Assembly: GCF_021390645.1 (NCBI RefSeq)
Contig: NZ_JAJEJT010000005.1
Span: 248,001-312,000 of the forward strand
Length of the DNA stretch: 64,000 nt
Direction of reading: 5' to 3'
Source: Paraburkholderia flagellata
GTDB taxonomy: Bacteria; Pseudomonadota; Gammaproteobacteria; Burkholderiales; Burkholderiaceae
The notes under the pieces were generated by a model, which was given only the letters and a program-made list of their open reading frames with translations, was not told the DNA's origin and did no database searches. The position numbers and the translations under genes are program-made. Shown here in pieces: positions 1 to 8,543 of the stretch (within the stretch, counting starts at the first letter, position 1; each line of letters starts with the position of its first letter).

Positions 1-196
1 TTTCCCTGGTCAATGACAGGATGCGGCTGTCTTTCTTCGCGTAGGCGTCGACGATGGCCTTGGAGCCGTCGGTCGAGCTGTCATTCACGACGATGCACTC
101 CCAGTCGGTGTATGACTGCGCGACCAAGGAATCAAGGGCCTCAGCGATGAACGCCTCCTGATTGAAGCAGGGGACAACGATGGAAACTGTAGGCAT
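1..196 (-). CDS. Family 2 glycosyltransferase, N-terminal part (cut by window edge)
   Basis: The reverse strand encodes the first 65 residues of a GT-A fold glycosyltransferase. It opens MPTVSIVVPCFNQEAFI, the classic family 2 start (beta strand, PxFN loop), followed by a long helix and WECIVVNDSSTDGS, the nucleotide-sugar binding strand with the first Asp of the metal site. The remainder, including the DxD and catalytic base, lies beyond the left edge. Such enzymes transfer a sugar from a nucleotide donor, usually to cell-surface glycans; acceptor and sugar cannot be told from this piece. The start is the ATG at 194-196. Confidence 0.9.
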   Translation of the reverse strand, partial: MPTVSIVVPCFNQEAFIAEALDSLVAQSYTDWECIVVNDSSTDGSKAIVDAYAKKDSRILSLTRE

Positions 197-516
197 GGCG
201 AAGTGTGGTGGGTTTGCAGGCCGCTTTGCTGCGGCCTTCGGAATGCCAACGGATTTTAACCGACTGGACGCGCCGGGATGGCCGGGCTTCAGAATGGGTC
301 GATGACCGGCCGGTGCGGAGAGCCGCCGAAGCTTTTCGCCCTCACAGGAAGCAACACGGACGCGCGCCAGGAACACCGTGACCGAGCTATCTCGCATGAG
401 GCTATGCAGGGAGACCGGTCATCGGGAAGCAGGCGCAGGATGCGTCAACATTCCGCCAGTCAGTCAACGCCGGGAGACGCGCCACAGACGGGACGAATCC
501 AGACCCACACCGCACG
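197..516. other. Intergenic stretch with no supported gene
   Basis: About 320 bases between the glycosyltransferase start and the HAF-repeat gene stop. Open frames here run antisense into the HAF gene and have no family resemblance. I see no clear terminator hairpin or RNA gene. Confidence 0.5.
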
Positions 517-1824
517 TCAGCGGCCAAATTTTCTGAGCCAGGACACCGGGAGCCCGTTTTTCAAGGGGATCTCACCCGGTCCCCGAGCGGCTCGTGGCGG
601 CCCGGTTCGAACGGGTCGGACATCCATGCGTTTCAGGCGGCTCTTTGCCGCTTCAACCAACGTTGTTCTCACCTGCACCCGGGTTGCTTCGTCGGCAATA
701 AAGCTCGCGATTTCGTCCATCGCCAAAGCCATGAGCGCATCGCGCTTCTCTGGCTGCAGTTGGAGCCAGGGGCCCCACGGATCGATCGGGATCCGCTTTC
801 CGCCAATGATGGTCCACCCGCCTGCGTCACTCGCCACTCCCCCGAGTAGGGTCCCGACAAGTATCGGCAACGGTAAGCGCTGCAACCATTGCCAGCCTGA
901 AGCGGGCGTGAGCATGAACGCCGTCGGAACGCCGTTGAGCTTCCCCATTCCGATGATTTGCCCGCTTGCGTTGATATCGAACGTATATGACAGTTGCCAT
1001 CCCGGCTCGGAAATCAACGTGTCCAGCAGCGTGGTCGTCCCGTTTTGATAAACGAACGCTGATTGCGTCATCGGCTGACCGCCAAACAGGCAGGTGCCGA
1101 CCACGACGCCACTGTTGTTGATCGCCTGTGCCGTACCCTGAATCGCTCCGGCGGGCAGTGGGATCGCCTGGAAGACCGGTGTCGCCTGACGTGAATCGCA
1201 TATTCCGGGAACTTCGTTGTATGTAGGGGGCGTACCAGATGAGCCACAGACAATCCCATCGTCGTTGATGCCGTAGGCCGCTGCCATTGCATTCAGCGTC
1301 TTCGTGGTGCCGTTCGTAACGCTATAGACCGAAACCTTTCCTTCAACATCTAATCCGAGCGCTTCGCCCGGGTTGTTGATCACTGAAAGGTTGACCCCCG
1401 GAACGGTCGCAAAGAGACGCTTCGCGGGCACGCTGTATAGGAAGCCATTCCCGCTTCTGCCACCGCCACACACGAGGCCGTCATCGTTCACGTCGGCCGC
1501 CCATGAGGCCGTGCCAACCAGGGGCGAGAGGTCCGTCACGTTGCCAGTGTCGACAACGATGGCGGATATGGTTGCATAGCTGTCCGGTGTCGTGCCTCCC
1601 ACAGCGACAAGGCCGTCGTTGATTCCCCAGAGGGTGCTGTTATTCGGAGGCGGAAGCGTGGAGGCGAGCAATCCGTCTAGCCACTGCGCGCCAACCCCCA
1701 ACGGCATCTCGTCGACGCTCACTGATGCGACTCCGGCCGCCTGGCCATCATTACCCAATGAGAATGCTTCCGCGCTTGGCATCGCCGCCGGGTCGGGCCC
1801 CAGAATTGGCATTAAGGAATACAT
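517..1824 (-). CDS. HAF-repeat containing protein
   Basis: A 435-residue protein carrying repeated short motifs of the HAF (predicted extracellular repeat) type: GINDDGLVAVG near residues 68-76, VNDDGLVCGG near 112-121, GINDDGIVCG near 186-194, INNSGVVVG near 235-243 and INASGQIIGMG near 284-294. Such repeats are spaced along beta-rich, often secreted proteins of unknown role. The tail from about residue 320 has a different, more helical character (LALAMDEIASFIADE) and a basic end. There is no obvious signal peptide from the chosen ATG. That start is supported by AGGAGG with good spacing just upstream. Function unknown. Confidence 0.75.
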   Translation of the reverse strand: MYSLMPILGPDPAAMPSAEAFSLGNDGQAAGVASVSVDEMPLGVGAQWLDGLLASTLPPPNNSTLWGINDGLVAVGGTTPDSYATISAIVVDTGNVTDLSPLVGTASWAADVNDDGLVCGGGRSGNGFLYSVPAKRLFATVPGVNLSVINNPGEALGLDVEGKVSVYSVTNGTTKTLNAMAAAYGINDDGIVCGSSGTPPTYNEVPGICDSRQATPVFQAIPLPAGAIQGTAQAINNSGVVVGTCLFGGQPMTQSAFVYQNGTTTLLDTLISEPGWQLSYTFDINASGQIIGMGKLNGVPTAFMLTPASGWQWLQRLPLPILVGTLLGGVASDAGGWTIIGGKRIPIDPWGPWLQLQPEKRDALMALAMDEIASFIADEATRVQVRTTLVEAAKSRLKRMDVRPVRTGPPRAARGPGEIPLKNGLPVSWLRKFGR

Positions 1825-2179
1825 ACGTTCCTCCTACACCCGAGAACTGGGTATCAATCGCTCGTTTCATTCACGGAACAATCGTTGACCGTTCCCGGCC
1901 AACTGGCACCAGCGTGGAGCTCCAGGCAAGCCTCGACAGCTCGCTCCCTGAAAAGGGACATGCGTCGTTCAGTTATAGGTGACGGCGTGATGGTTGTGTG
2001 CGTCACGGTTTGCCCGCCTGCGACAGTAACAGGAAGTCCACGTATCCCGGGCCCGTCGTCAAGCCTGTCCGTGTGATACTTTGCTTCTCGTTTGGTGGAC
2101 ACATCAACTTAATGATAGCCCGCTTTTTGATCTGCTTCCGTGACGGGGTGCCGTGCGAGGCCAGTAGTAGAGCGCAATA
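1825..2179. other. Intergenic stretch with no supported gene
   Basis: About 355 bases upstream of the HAF-repeat gene. Only short overlapping frames without recognisable family features occur. The promoter of the HAF gene should lie here, but I cannot point to confident -35/-10 boxes. Confidence 0.45.
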
Positions 2180-2848
2180 TCAGGGGCAGGGGAGAATGAA
2201 CGGCCGCGGCAGGGTCTTCAGCACGAGGCACGGCTGCCGGAGCAGTTCCGTGTCGGAGGCCCAGCCAGTGCGCAGGAGCGCGGCGCCGGCGAGCGAATAG
2301 ACGTGGTCGGCCACGGGGATGGCGTTGGCCCGGACAGGATCAGGAAGGGCACCGAGAAACGCCTCCACGCCGGCGCGTGCATCCGCAACGTGCACATCCA
2401 GCTCGTCGTCGCAGTCTTCGGGCTTTCCGGACCCGGAAACGAACGCTTCCCACAGCAGCAGCGCGGCATGCTGGGCTTGCGTGAATGGCTCCCAGGCGAG
2501 GAAGGTGGGAACCGGATGGTCGAGCTGTTCCCGGATTGCCCGCAGTGCCCACGGGAGCTGCACAAGGCCAGTGGCCAGCGCGCCACCACCTGCGCCGGCG
2601 CACCAGGGGCGGTTGCCTTCACCTGGGCGCGCGCGGGTGAGCGCCGCTTCGTCATCCGGGACCAGCACGAAGAGCGGGCACTCGAATCCGAGGGCCACCT
2701 TGCGGCCTCCGTTCAATTCGCACGCCACGAATTCCGCAAGGCTCGATAGATCCTTTCCCGACTCGCCCACAGCAGCCCACCAGCCGAAGTTCTTCCTCTG
2801 GATCGAGCCGACATCCGCGCAGACGACAACGAGGTTTTCCATTGTCAA
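2180..2848 (-). CDS. Hypothetical protein, possibly DUF429-like (RNase H-like fold)
   Basis: A 222-residue protein. The N-terminus (VVVCADVGSIQRKNFGWW) resembles the first beta hairpin with an acidic residue seen in RNase H-like proteins. The middle holds ALGFECPLFVLVP and a GEGNRPWCAGAGGGAL stretch like that of DUF429-type proteins; this match is by eye and tentative. It is the last gene of a minus-strand run in which each gene overlaps or touches the next: its TTG start overlaps the stop of the 2845-3117 gene. An in-frame ATG sits two codons later. No catalytic role can be assigned. Confidence 0.6.
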   Translation of the reverse strand: MTMENLVVVCADVGSIQRKNFGWWAAVGESGKDLSSLAEFVACELNGGRKVALGFECPLFVLVPDDEAALTRARPGEGNRPWCAGAGGGALATGLVQLPWALRAIREQLDHPVPTFLAWEPFTQAQHAALLLWEAFVSGSGKPEDCDDELDVHVADARAGVEAFLGALPDPVRANAIPVADHVYSLAGAALLRTGWASDTELLRQPCLVLKTLPRPFILPCP

Positions 2849-3117
2849 TGCGGCGCGCCGGGGTGAAGCACGGTTTCGAGGTATGCACGCGCCAAATCTT
2901 CAGGCATGCCATCGCGAAGATGGCGCGCCGGGCTGCTGTCGCCTTCAGGCGTCAAGAGCAGGGGCCCCAGGTCATCTGGTCGAGGCTGAACCAGGACTCG
3001 GATGCCGACAGAGTCCGGATAAAAAGGGATGACGTTGGCGAGCTTGCCCTGATAGGGACCGCCGACCGTGCCCTTTTCGGATGTTTCGCAGCAGTCCTGG
3101 AAGTCTTCGTGGCGCAT
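2845..3117 (-). CDS. Small hypothetical protein
   Basis: A 90-residue acidic protein beginning MRHEDFQDCCETSEKGTVGG. The ATG chosen follows the upstream gene's TAA after one base; a longer in-frame start at 3144 would overlap the upstream gene by 26 bases. The 3' end overlaps the next gene. No known domain is apparent; the CC pair and the proline-rich centre (LVQPRPDDLGPLLLTPEGD) are the only notable features. Its place in a translationally coupled operon argues that it is expressed. Confidence 0.55.
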   Translation of the reverse strand: MRHEDFQDCCETSEKGTVGGPYQGKLANVIPFYPDSVGIRVLVQPRPDDLGPLLLTPEGDSSPARHLRDGMPEDLARAYLETVLHPGAPH

Positions 3118-3118
3118 T

Positions 3119-3424
3119 TTAATCGTACGCGCCCAGAGAAACACTCACGACAGATCCATCAGCGGCCCTGAAAATCTCAACCTGCAGCTTGCTCACGAAG
3201 GCATCGCGCAGAAGCGCAACCTGCGCGTTCCGAAGGATCCAGTCCGCTTCGGTTGGCACCGGAGAAACGCCTGGTGAGTCCATCCACAAAATAAGATGCT
3301 CGATGGGCCCGCTACTTGGGACAAGACCAAACTCACAGGCCGTGCCCAAAGCTGGGTGGTTCAAGACTTTCACATATGCCACGGTTCCAATGTCTTCTTC
3401 TGGCATGCTCGTCTCGCTCAACAA
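3119..3424 (-). CDS. Small hypothetical protein
   Basis: A 101-residue protein overlapping the upstream SCP2-like gene by 7 bases, which suggests translational coupling. It contains a glycine-poor beta-rich first half (EFGLVPSSGPIEHLILWMDSPG) and a helical part (LRNAQVALLRDAFVSKLQVEIF). No family recognised. Operon membership links it to the SCP2-like and DUF429-like products. Confidence 0.55.
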   Translation of the reverse strand: MLSETSMPEEDIGTVAYVKVLNHPALGTACEFGLVPSSGPIEHLILWMDSPGVSPVPTEADWILRNAQVALLRDAFVSKLQVEIFRAADGSVVSVSLGAYD

Positions 3425-3828
3425 AGGCGGATCCGACTGCCCGACCCGCGTAGGTGACGAAGAAGTTCCACACCGAGCTTCGTTGAACCGAAGACTCGTA
3501 TGCGTCGCGTGGCGAACGCCTCAAGGGGAGACAACTTGCCGGCCGCGATCTCACGCCAGGTGCAGTGCTTGCACACGATCTGAAACGTTGGGTTCGCTAT
3601 GGGCTGATGCTCCACGCTCACTCCGGTCTTCGTGATGTTGACTACGAAGTTCTGCGTCGGCTCGTCTCCTTCCAAACGGAACTGGAGGATTGCTTCCCGA
3701 CCAAATCCAGACAGGAGACTTGCCATGGCACCGAACGTGGATGCGACGTCGGAGCCGCCCCCAGTGAGGTCCTTCAGTTTGGCAAAGTCCGCAAACGTGT
3801 CACTCGCTGTTGTCATCTGTGCCCCCAC
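3418..3828 (-). CDS. SCP2 sterol-binding-like domain protein
   Basis: A 136-residue protein whose body matches the SCP2-like fold. It has an amphipathic helix near the start, then ILQFRLEGDEPTQNFVV, ITKTGVSVEHQPIANP and a conserved-looking stretch with the usual polar/aromatic pattern of these lipid-binding domains (FQIVCKHCTWREIAAGKLSP), then a helix that normally closes the hydrophobic tunnel. SCP2-like domains bind acyl chains or sterol-like lipids. It heads a four-gene coupled operon of otherwise unknown proteins. Family assignment by pattern only. Confidence 0.65.
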   Translation of the reverse strand: MGAQMTTASDTFADFAKLKDLTGGGSDVASTFGAMASLLSGFGREAILQFRLEGDEPTQNFVVNITKTGVSVEHQPIANPTFQIVCKHCTWREIAAGKLSPLEAFATRRIRVFGSTKLGVELLRHLRGSGSRIRLC

Positions 3829-4160
3829 AATCGTGACGCTCCGGGTGGGACTGCCAAGCCAGGTTGCCGCGCCAGTTTGAACCGCCCGTCGACCAGCCGC
3901 AAGAAAAGTCCTATGCCGCGTATACCCAGCGGCGCGTCGGCATGGCGAAAAGCGTCGAGAAGCTGTGCGCGATACCGTTTCCTTATGCGTTCGAACTGGT
4001 TTCGGTCGCAGGTGTCACGCGAGACTACCGGAGCGAACCACGGCCACTTGTCGTGCCCGAGCACGACGCCTATCACCGCGCAATGGCCGAGCTCGATTGG
4101 TGGTGGGTCAATTCCAGCTCAACGCTTCGGCACCCTCCCACGCCAGTTGCTGTGCCGACA
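3829..4160 (-). other. Gap with one weak ORF (3813-4076)
   Basis: Between the SCP2-like operon and the LysR gene. A GTG-started frame of 87 codons (3813-4076, minus strand) would overlap the SCP2-like gene by 16 bases, as the other members of this operon do. It has arginine-rich, low-information composition and no family features. I list it as possible only. The operon promoter probably lies in this interval. Confidence 0.25.
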
Positions 4161-5069
4161 TCAGTCGTGCTCGAAAGCGGCGCTTTCCGGATCGGTATGC
4201 CGCCTCGCGCATTCCACGAAGATGTCCAGACCCGGCGAGCCATAGCTGGGGTTCCACGCGATCAGCGCGGGGGACACCGCGTCCGCATCCAACAGCGGGA
4301 CGAAGCACACCCCGCGCATGCCGCAGCGGGCCATGCTCTCCGGCACGAGCCCGATGTGAAAACCGTTGGCGACCATCGCCGCGATGCTCAGCCAGGTTCG
4401 CGCTGCGTGGCGTGTGCGCGGGTGCACCCCGGCGCGGCTGAACGCGGCGATGACGTTGTCATAGTTGGCGGGCGCGACTTCGCGGTCGAACATGACGAAG
4501 TGCTCGTGCTCCAGATCCGCGACGCGAAGGGATTCACGGTGCGCGAGCGCATGCGATTCCGGCAGGCACACAGCCAGCTTGTCCGCGCGTAACGGAATCG
4601 ATTTCAACTGGGGCGGCGCGGTGGCGGCGTTGATGAAGCCAACGTGCAATTCACCGTGCAAGAGCGCCTGAACTTGTTCCGCCGAGCCGGTCTCGTGCAG
4701 GATGACCTCGATATTCGGCATCACCTCGTCGAATGCCGTGAGGATCCTGGGCAGCTCGCGATAGAAGAACGAACTGGTCACCCCCACATCGAGGCGGCCG
4801 CGTCTGCCGCTGGCGACGGCCTTGGCCGTGTCCTTGGCGCGCGCAATGCGCTCCAGGATGATGCGGGCCTCCACCAGGAAGGCGGCGCCGGCCGGCGTGA
4901 GCTGGACCTGCTTGCTGTCGCGATCGAAGAGCCGGGCGCCGACCTCATCCTCCAATGCCCTGATAGCCGAACTCAGCGGCGGCTGGGTGATGGACAGGCG
5001 CTCAGCCGCCCGTCCGAAATGTAATTCCTCGGCGAGCACCGCGAAGTATCGGAGATAGTGGATCTTCAT
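4161..5069 (-). CDS. LysR-type transcriptional regulator, divergent to the CoA-ester operon
   Basis: 302 residues with the N-terminal winged helix (LRYFAVLAEELHFGRAAERL, then SITQPPLSSAIRALEDEVG) at residues 5-45 and a periplasmic-binding-like effector domain from about residue 90. It starts 212 bp from, and is transcribed away from, the operon at 5282-10802, the usual arrangement for a LysR regulator controlling the neighbour. The likely inducer is the acid degraded by that operon or its CoA thioester. This is inference from position. Confidence 0.9.
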   Translation of the reverse strand: MKIHYLRYFAVLAEELHFGRAAERLSITQPPLSSAIRALEDEVGARLFDRDSKQVQLTPAGAAFLVEARIILERIARAKDTAKAVASGRRGRLDVGVTSSFFYRELPRILTAFDEVMPNIEVILHETGSAEQVQALLHGELHVGFINAATAPPQLKSIPLRADKLAVCLPESHALAHRESLRVADLEHEHFVMFDREVAPANYDNVIAAFSRAGVHPRTRHAARTWLSIAAMVANGFHIGLVPESMARCGMRGVCFVPLLDADAVSPALIAWNPSYGSPGLDIFVECARRHTDPESAAFEHD

Positions 5070-5281
5070 ATCGACGTCGATAGCTATTTCTAACTATTTT
5101 ATGCTTCGTCGATATTTTCTGTAAATCGTCGGGTCGCGTCGTGCCTCATCGATGCATCGTCGATTCGAAAAAAAGATCGTCCGAACCGAAAACGCAATTG
5201 GACGGGAATCGTTGCCCTCCCTACAGTCGCTCGCATGTCGCCGATATCTGATCGGCCGATGACCAACATGCAGGAGGCACG
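5070..5281. promoter_or_regulatory. Divergent promoter region with CGATGCATCG palindrome
   Basis: The 212-bp space between the LysR gene and the CoA-transferase operon. It is AT-richer than its surroundings near 5085-5125 and contains several TCGTCGAT-like repeats and a perfect 10-bp palindrome CGATGCATCG at 5150-5159, a plausible LysR contact. The AGGAGGC ribosome site precedes the ATG at 5282. Exact promoter boxes are not claimed. Confidence 0.45.
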
Positions 5282-6535
5282 ATGAAACCCGACGTAAATG
5301 CGGGCTCTGGAGACGAAACCGCGACGCAGGCGCGTGGCGGTCCGCTGGCTGGCGTGAGGATCCTGGACCTGACCTCTGTCGTGATGGGACCCTTCGCGAC
5401 GCAGATTCTCGCCGCTCTGGGCGCCGAGGTGATCAAGGTCGAGTCACCCGATGGCGACAACATGCGCCACGTGGGGCCGATGAAGCACCCCGGCATGGGC
5501 CATATCTTTCTGCATGCCAACCGCGGCAAGCGCAGCCTCGTGCTGGACCTCAAGCAGCCTGAGGCGCGCAAGGCGGCGCTGCAACTTGCCGAGCGCTGCG
5601 ATGTGTTGATCTCCAACGTGCGCCCCCAGGCGATGGCGCGTCTGGGCCTCGACTACGACGCGGTGCGGGCCGTCAATCCGCGCATCATCCACGTGTCCTG
5701 TTGCGGCTTTGGCCAGGATGGCCCCTATGCCGCCAGGCCGGCCTATGACGATCTGATACAGGGCGCTTCCGGATTGCCCTGGTTGATGAGCGAGTACGGC
5801 GCCGACAAGCCCTGCTATGCGCCGCTCACGCTGGCCGACCGTGTCACCGGTTTGCACACGGTATACGCCGTGACGACGGCCCTCTATGAGCGCGAGAAGT
5901 CCGGGACCGGCCAGGCTGTCGTCGTGCCGATGTTCGAGGCCATGGCGCAGTTCGTACTGGGCGATCACCTCGCGGGTCTGAGCTTCGAGCCGCAGGACGG
6001 CGAGCCTGGCTATGCACGGCTGTTGACCTCGCACCGCCGGCCATACGAAACGAAGGACGGACACCTGTGCGTGCTGATCTACAACGACAAGCACTGGCGC
6101 GCGTTCTTCACCGCCATTGGTCAGGCCGAGAAGTTCGAGAGCGATCATCGCTTTTCCACCCATACCAATCGCGCGAAGCACATCGACGAGGTCTATGCCT
6201 GGGTCGCCGATTTGATGCGCACGCGTACCACGGCGGAGTGGCAGGCGCTGCTTCAGCAGGCGGACATCCCGAACATGCCCATGAACTCGCCGCACGATCT
6301 GGTGGACGATCCGCATCTCACTGCCGTGGGTTTTATCGGCCACCAGGTTCACCCGACCGAAGGGCCTTTGCGTACCTTGGGCAATCCGACGACGTGGTCT
6401 CGTAGCGCTTGCGTCGAGCCGTCGCCCGCCCGGCGTCTGGGCGAGGACTCCGTCGATATCCTGCGCGAGCTGGGCTGGTCTGACTCCGAGATCGATGCCC
6501 TCGATCAATCGCATGGCACGGCCACGCCCACCTGA
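5282..6535 (+). CDS. Family III CoA-transferase (CaiB/BaiF type)
   Basis: 417 residues, the normal family length. Such enzymes move CoA from a donor such as succinyl-CoA to a carboxylic acid. Seen here: the N-terminal LAGVRILDLTSVVMGPFAT, the NRGKRSLVLDLK block, and PAYDDLIQGASG, in which Asp156 aligns with the aspartate that forms the acyl-enzyme intermediate. First gene of an operon with an acyl-CoA dehydrogenase, a hydratase, an HMG-CoA lyase and a transporter, so it probably activates the imported acid. A dicarboxylate of the 3-methylglutarate type is inferred from the downstream enzymes. AGGAGG ribosome site present. Confidence 0.92.
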   Translation: MKPDVNAGSGDETATQARGGPLAGVRILDLTSVVMGPFATQILAALGAEVIKVESPDGDNMRHVGPMKHPGMGHIFLHANRGKRSLVLDLKQPEARKAALQLAERCDVLISNVRPQAMARLGLDYDAVRAVNPRIIHVSCCGFGQDGPYAARPAYDDLIQGASGLPWLMSEYGADKPCYAPLTLADRVTGLHTVYAVTTALYEREKSGTGQAVVVPMFEAMAQFVLGDHLAGLSFEPQDGEPGYARLLTSHRRPYETKDGHLCVLIYNDKHWRAFFTAIGQAEKFESDHRFSTHTNRAKHIDEVYAWVADLMRTRTTAEWQALLQQADIPNMPMNSPHDLVDDPHLTAVGFIGHQVHPTEGPLRTLGNPTTWSRSACVEPSPARRLGEDSVDILRELGWSDSEIDALDQSHGTATPT

Positions 6536-6580
6536 GCACGATTCGATTCAGTTCTCTTCAAGAATCTCACGAGACACACC

Positions 6581-7744
6581 ATGGATTTCGCACTAACAGA
6601 AGCCCAGCAGCAGATTGTTGATGCTATCGAGAAAGTCTGCACCCCGTTCGACGCCGAGTACTGGTATGCGCGGGACAACGATGGCGAGTTCCCCGAAGCG
6701 TTTTACCGCACGCTCGCCGATGCCGGCTGGCTGGGCATAGCCATGCCCGAGGAGTTCGGCGGCGCGGGGCTCGGCATTACCGAAGCGGCGCTGATGATGC
6801 ACACCATTGCGAGCACCGGCGCGGGATTGTCAGGCGCGTCGGCGGTGCATATGAACATCTTCGGTCTGCATCCGGTGGTGGTGTTCGGCACGCAGGAGCA
6901 GAAGCAGCGCATGCTGCCGCCGCTGATTGCCGGCAAGGACAAGGCCTGCTTTGGCGTGACCGAGCCCAATGCCGGGCTCAACACGCTCAAGCTCAAGACG
7001 CGCGCCGTGCGAGAAGGCGACCACTACGTGGTGCATGGCCAGAAGGTGTTCATCTCCACCGCGCGCGAGGCCACGAAGATGCTGCTACTCGCGCGCACCA
7101 AGCCGGTGGAGGAGTGCAAGGGCACTGAGGGCCTCTCTCTGTTCTACACCGACTTCGACCGCAGCAAGATCGAAGTGCACGAGATCCCGAAGATGGGCCG
7201 CAAGTGTGTGGACACGAACCAGTTGTTCATCGACGGGCTGCGCATTCCCGTGGAGGACCGCATCGGCGAGGAGGGCAAGGGCTTCGAATACATCCTGCAC
7301 GGCATGAACCCCGAGCGCATTTTGATCGCCAGCGAGGCGATTGGTCTCGGCCGTGCGGCGCTTTCGCGCGCTGCCAGGTATGCCGGCGAGCGCGAGGTGT
7401 TCAACCGGCCCATCGGCAAGAACCAGGGCATTCAGCATCCGCTCGCCGAGCGCTGGATCGAGCTGGAAGCGGCCTTCTTGCTCGCGATGAAGGCCGCATG
7501 GCTGTACGACCAGCACAAGCCCTGCGGCGCCGAGGCCAATGCCGCGAAGTTCTTCGGCGCGGAAGCCGGTTTTCGCGCCTGCGAGACGGCGATCTTCACG
7601 CATGGCGGCATGGGCTACGCGAAGGAGTTTCATGTGGAGCGCTACATGCGCGAGAGCTGGATTCCCCGCCTCGCGCCCGTCAGCCCGCAACTGATCCTGT
7701 GCTTCATCGCCGAAAAGGTGCTGGGGCTGCCGAAATCCTATTGA
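6581..7744 (+). CDS. Acyl-CoA dehydrogenase, isovaleryl-type catalytic base position
   Basis: 387-residue FAD flavoprotein that introduces an alpha,beta double bond in an acyl-CoA. Motifs: GWLGIAMPEEFGGAG, CFGVTEPNAGLNT (flavin/substrate loop), KVFISTAREA, and the C-terminal CETAIFTHGGMGYAKE. The usual YEGT glutamate near the C-terminus is missing (RLAPVSPQL instead). A glutamate in GMNPERIL (Glu245) occupies the helix-G position used by isovaleryl-CoA dehydrogenase, a 3-methyl-branched substrate enzyme. This supports a branched acyl-CoA. 45 bp after the CoA-transferase, 10 bp before the hydratase. Confidence 0.92.
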   Translation: MDFALTEAQQQIVDAIEKVCTPFDAEYWYARDNDGEFPEAFYRTLADAGWLGIAMPEEFGGAGLGITEAALMMHTIASTGAGLSGASAVHMNIFGLHPVVVFGTQEQKQRMLPPLIAGKDKACFGVTEPNAGLNTLKLKTRAVREGDHYVVHGQKVFISTAREATKMLLLARTKPVEECKGTEGLSLFYTDFDRSKIEVHEIPKMGRKCVDTNQLFIDGLRIPVEDRIGEEGKGFEYILHGMNPERILIASEAIGLGRAALSRAARYAGEREVFNRPIGKNQGIQHPLAERWIELEAAFLLAMKAAWLYDQHKPCGAEANAAKFFGAEAGFRACETAIFTHGGMGYAKEFHVERYMRESWIPRLAPVSPQLILCFIAEKVLGLPKSY

Positions 7745-7754
7745 GCGAGCGCTT

Positions 7755-8543
7755 ATGGACTATCGAAACCTTGAGATAGAGGTCGCGCGCGGCGTCGCCA
7801 CGATCTGGCTCAACCGGCCCGACATGCGCAATGCGATGAACGAGGCGCTGATCAGCGAGCTGACCGGCGCGGTGCGCGCGTTGGGCGCCGACACCGGCGT
7901 ACGGGTAGTCGTGCTGGCGGGCCGCGGCAAGGCATTCTGCGCAGGCGCTGACCTGGGCTGGATGAAACAGATGGCCGAATACAGCCACGCGGAAAACCGG
8001 GCCAGCGCAGTGGAGCTGGCGCAGATGCTCCACGCGCTGCATACCTGCTCCAAGCCGACCATCGCACGCGTGCACGGGCATGCCTTTGCTGGCGGCATGG
8101 GCCTGGCATCGGCCTGCGATATTCGCATTGCCGATCCAGCGGCCGAATTCTGCCTGAGCGAGGTGCGCATCGGCCTCGTGCCCGCGATGATTTCGCCCTA
8201 CGTGGTGCAGGCCATGGGAGCTGCGGCTGCGCGGCGCTATATGCTGACCGCCGAGCGGCTTTCGGCCACCGAGGCGCACCGTATCGGCTTCATGCATGCC
8301 CTATGCGAGCCGGGCGCGATCGACGAAGCAGTTGACCGGTTTGCGCAACAGCTGCTCGGCGCCGGTCCGGCCGCGCTGGCGCGCACCAAGCAGTTGCTCG
8401 ATGACGTGGTGGATCGTCCGGTCGACGAGGCATTGCTGGAGATGACCGCCGACGTGATCGCCGACGTGCGCGCCTCGGCCGAAGGCCGCGAGGGTCTCAG
8501 TTCCTTCTTCGAGAAGCGCAAGCCCGCGTGGGAGCAGGCATGA
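7755..8543 (+). CDS. Enoyl-CoA hydratase, methylglutaconyl-CoA hydratase (LiuC) type
   Basis: 262-residue crotonase-fold protein. The oxyanion-hole segments are GKAFCAGADLGWM (59-70) and HAFAGGMGLASACD (109-122). The acid/base glutamate is Glu136 in CLSEVRIGLVPAMISPYVV, a block very close to that of LiuC 3-methylglutaconyl-CoA hydratases as I remember them. The second crotonase glutamate position is not Glu, as in that group. The product would be HMG-CoA, the substrate of the next gene. The stop overlaps the following ATG (ATGA), so the two are translationally coupled. Confidence 0.88.
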   Translation: MDYRNLEIEVARGVATIWLNRPDMRNAMNEALISELTGAVRALGADTGVRVVVLAGRGKAFCAGADLGWMKQMAEYSHAENRASAVELAQMLHALHTCSKPTIARVHGHAFAGGMGLASACDIRIADPAAEFCLSEVRIGLVPAMISPYVVQAMGAAAARRYMLTAERLSATEAHRIGFMHALCEPGAIDEAVDRFAQQLLGAGPAALARTKQLLDDVVDRPVDEALLEMTADVIADVRASAEGREGLSSFFEKRKPAWEQA

